NCBI RefSeq assembly: GCF_021440085.1
Contig: NZ_JAKCPW010000001.1
Span: 1,550,001-1,614,000 of the forward strand
DNA from: Dyadobacter sp. CY261
Lineage (GTDB): Bacteria; Bacteroidota; Bacteroidia; Cytophagales; Spirosomataceae
Length of the DNA: 64,000 nucleotides
Reading direction: 5' to 3'
The notes beneath the pieces are model-generated. The model was not told where the DNA came from, ran no database searches, and worked only from the letters and a program-made list of their open reading frames with translations. How positions within the stretch are numbered: the first letter of the stretch is position 1; each line of letters opens with the position of its first letter. The translations under genes and the position numbers were made by a program. Positions 62,730 through 64,000 of the stretch are shown piece after piece.

Positions 62730-63569
62730 TCAACTAGCCTGGCAAACTCCCCTAAAATACCCTACCGACTCGGCGATACCCGCCAGCGGATCTTTCATAT
62801 CTTTCTCATATTCAAGGCTACATGACCCCGCGTATTTAACTTTCCGCAGCATTTTCACAAAAGCAGGAATATCGATAATTCCACGTCCCAATTCGCAGGT
62901 CTTACCATCTTTCGTAGCAGCCGTCACGTTTTTGAGGTGGATATCGAAAATGCGCTTGTTGTATTTCCCCAAGTCTGCAACCGAGTCCTGGTTGTCTCGC
63001 TTGTTGTGCCCCATATCAAAACAAAGCCCCACCCGTGGATCCAGATCCTTTACGTGATTGTAGACCGAAGTCGCATTCGGATACAGTTTATCCTCGGGGC
63101 CGTGGTTGTGAATCGCATAGCGGATGTTATATTCTTTCACTTTTTGCTCTACATACTTCAAGTCTTCGTGATTCGGAATACCCACAATCAGCTCCACTCC
63201 CACCCTCTTGGCATAATCGAATGCATTATCAATTTCCTGATGGTTTTTGGTATAAATCGGGCCCACGGCGTAGCCGGTCACGTCTGCATCTTTCAGTTTT
63301 TGGTGAAACGCCGTGATTTGTTCAGCAGTACTATTATAAGGCAAATGAAAATCCTTGATACACAGATAATGAACATCAGTCTTCCTCATCATTTCGAGGG
63401 CTTCGTCCAATTTAAAATGGACAAAACTGTAACCCGCCACCCCTAATTTGAAGGTATCCTCTTTTTTATCAGGAGCTTGATCCGCAATGCTTTTAACAGG
63501 AAAGGAAATGATGCCGCCCGCCATCAGACCGGCGATGCCTTTTTTGACAAATGTTCTTCTGGAATTCAT
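62730..63569 (-). CDS. Tat-exported sugar phosphate isomerase/epimerase-like protein
   Basis: 279 aa. A Tat signal (SRRTFVKKGIAGLMAGGIISFP) leads to a TIM barrel of the xylose-isomerase-like AP-endonuclease-2 fold: KLGVAGYSFVHFKLDEALEMM, IRYAIHNHGPED, VGLCFDMGHNKR and FDIHLKNVT, carrying the His/Asp/Glu metal ligands, ending with SLEYEKD. Periplasmic sugar or polyol conversion is inferred. It lies between pgi and a DUF5009-like gene on the same strand, 69 bp from the latter. Confidence 0.87.
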   Translation of the reverse strand: MNSRRTFVKKGIAGLMAGGIISFPVKSIADQAPDKKEDTFKLGVAGYSFVHFKLDEALEMMRKTDVHYLCIKDFHLPYNSTAEQITAFHQKLKDADVTGYAVGPIYTKNHQEIDNAFDYAKRVGVELIVGIPNHEDLKYVEQKVKEYNIRYAIHNHGPEDKLYPNATSVYNHVKDLDPRVGLCFDMGHNKRDNQDSVADLGKYNKRIFDIHLKNVTAATKDGKTCELGRGIIDIPAFVKMLRKVKYAGSCSLEYEKDMKDPLAGIAESVGYFRGVCQAS

Positions 63570-63637
63570 CTTTTTGAGTTGGTAATAATTGCTATTTCAA
63601 TAAAAGACGACGAGTTGGGAATTTACCACCTATCTCT

Positions 63638-64000
63638 TTATATTTTAAGCTTAACGCCCATGCGGTTGATAGCACCTGTCAGCAAAATGACTAGCAACGA
63701 AAAGCAAGCCGACTTCACCAGACCGATGACCCCGGTACGCAGAATCATGGGAAGGCTGATGCCTGCCAGCGTGATAACGGCGTACCATATATATGGAATT
63801 AGATAGCAAGTCAATGTTGCTGTCCCGGCCGGTTTAATAATGTTCGCCCAGTTTTTGAACTTTTGCAGATCGACCAGCCAGAATAGAAAGGAAAATGCCA
63901 GAAAACTGATTCCGGTACAAATGCCAACCCATGCGGGTGTAGCCCTGATCTTGGAAATACCCCAAAACGGCCGGGTGCCAAATCCGTAGGCCAGGCAGAC
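63638..64000 (-). CDS. DUF5009 / HGSNAT-like membrane acyltransferase, 5' partial
   Basis: Open on the minus strand from the window edge to a TAA at 63638-63640, giving the last 120 aa. Four hydrophobic helices are visible: WVGICTGISFLAFSFLFWLV, AGTATLTCYLIPYIWYAVI, SLPMILRTGVIGLVKSACF and LLVILLTGA. The stretch KIRATPAWVGIC and the basic tail fit the C-terminus of DUF5009/COG4299 proteins, related to heparan-alpha-glucosaminide N-acetyltransferases. Most of the gene is outside the window, so the call is tentative. Confidence 0.62.
   Translation of the reverse strand, partial: VCLAYGFGTRPFWGISKIRATPAWVGICTGISFLAFSFLFWLVDLQKFKNWANIIKPAGTATLTCYLIPYIWYAVITLAGISLPMILRTGVIGLVKSACFSLLVILLTGAINRMGVKLKI

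Overview
The window looks like chromosomal DNA of a Bacteroidota species of the Cytophagales/Spirosomaceae type, close in style to Dyadobacter. The evidence is a roughly 50% GC composition, a secreted CotH protein ending in a type IX secretion sorting domain, Bacteroidota-type promoters (TTTG, about 21 bp, TAnnTTTG, clearest before topA), weak Shine-Dalgarno sequences, and menaquinone genes. The genus is inference. I see no rRNA, tRNA, insertion sequence, prophage or CRISPR array.

Region 1 (1-7 kb): a minus-strand run carries an EamA exporter, a DinB-like protein, a SnoaL-like protein and a PLP group II decarboxylase, then a putative lipoprotein and an M64 peptidase cut by the window edge. 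A divergent MocR/PdxR-type regulator faces the exporter. Behind it is a decayed mazEF locus whose toxin gene is truncated into the regulator's 3' end.

Region 2 (7-15.4 kb): a P1B-2 (Zn/Cd/Pb-type) ATPase with a His-rich N-terminus, two FMN split-barrel (PNPOx-like) proteins, an XRE regulator with a small divergent gene, and an MFS exporter plus a second MocR regulator opposite one of the split-barrel genes. Two small or TPR-containing unknowns follow.

Region 3 (15.4-29.8 kb): CotH/lamin-tail/T9SS protein, AraC-YceI pair divergent from a diheme cytochrome c, mercaptopyruvate-type sulfurtransferase, ECF sigma factor with a membrane partner, GNAT, a thioredoxin-fold protein without its CXXC, the paired radical-SAM/DUF4130 DNA-metabolism genes, an M61 peptidase, and a DUF1080 protein coupled to lspA.

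Region 4 (29.8-51.3 kb): mostly housekeeping genes. It has two different aconitases in tandem (mitochondrial-type and AcnB), topA-cobB-folD, an XRE/S24-like regulator, menE opposite menB, an EVE-domain protein overlapping a secreted protein, an rRNA-methyltransferase-like gene with a forced TTG start, a TPR lipoprotein, and the translation block thrS-infC-rpmI-rplT with an internal terminator-like hairpin.

Region 5 (51.3-64 kb): a DUF937 protein, a Tat-exported phosphocholine-type phospholipase C, dnaK, a small protein coupled to an SDR dehydrogenase, a large secreted esterase/prolyl-oligopeptidase-like protein, VanZ, pgi with a 77-bp tandem duplication over its start, a Tat-type sugar phosphate isomerase/epimerase and a DUF5009-like membrane protein cut by the window edge.

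The most system-like and least understood item is the radical SAM plus DUF4130 pair (24.4-26.5 kb). The decarboxylase/exporter/MocR cassette and the pgi leader duplication come next.
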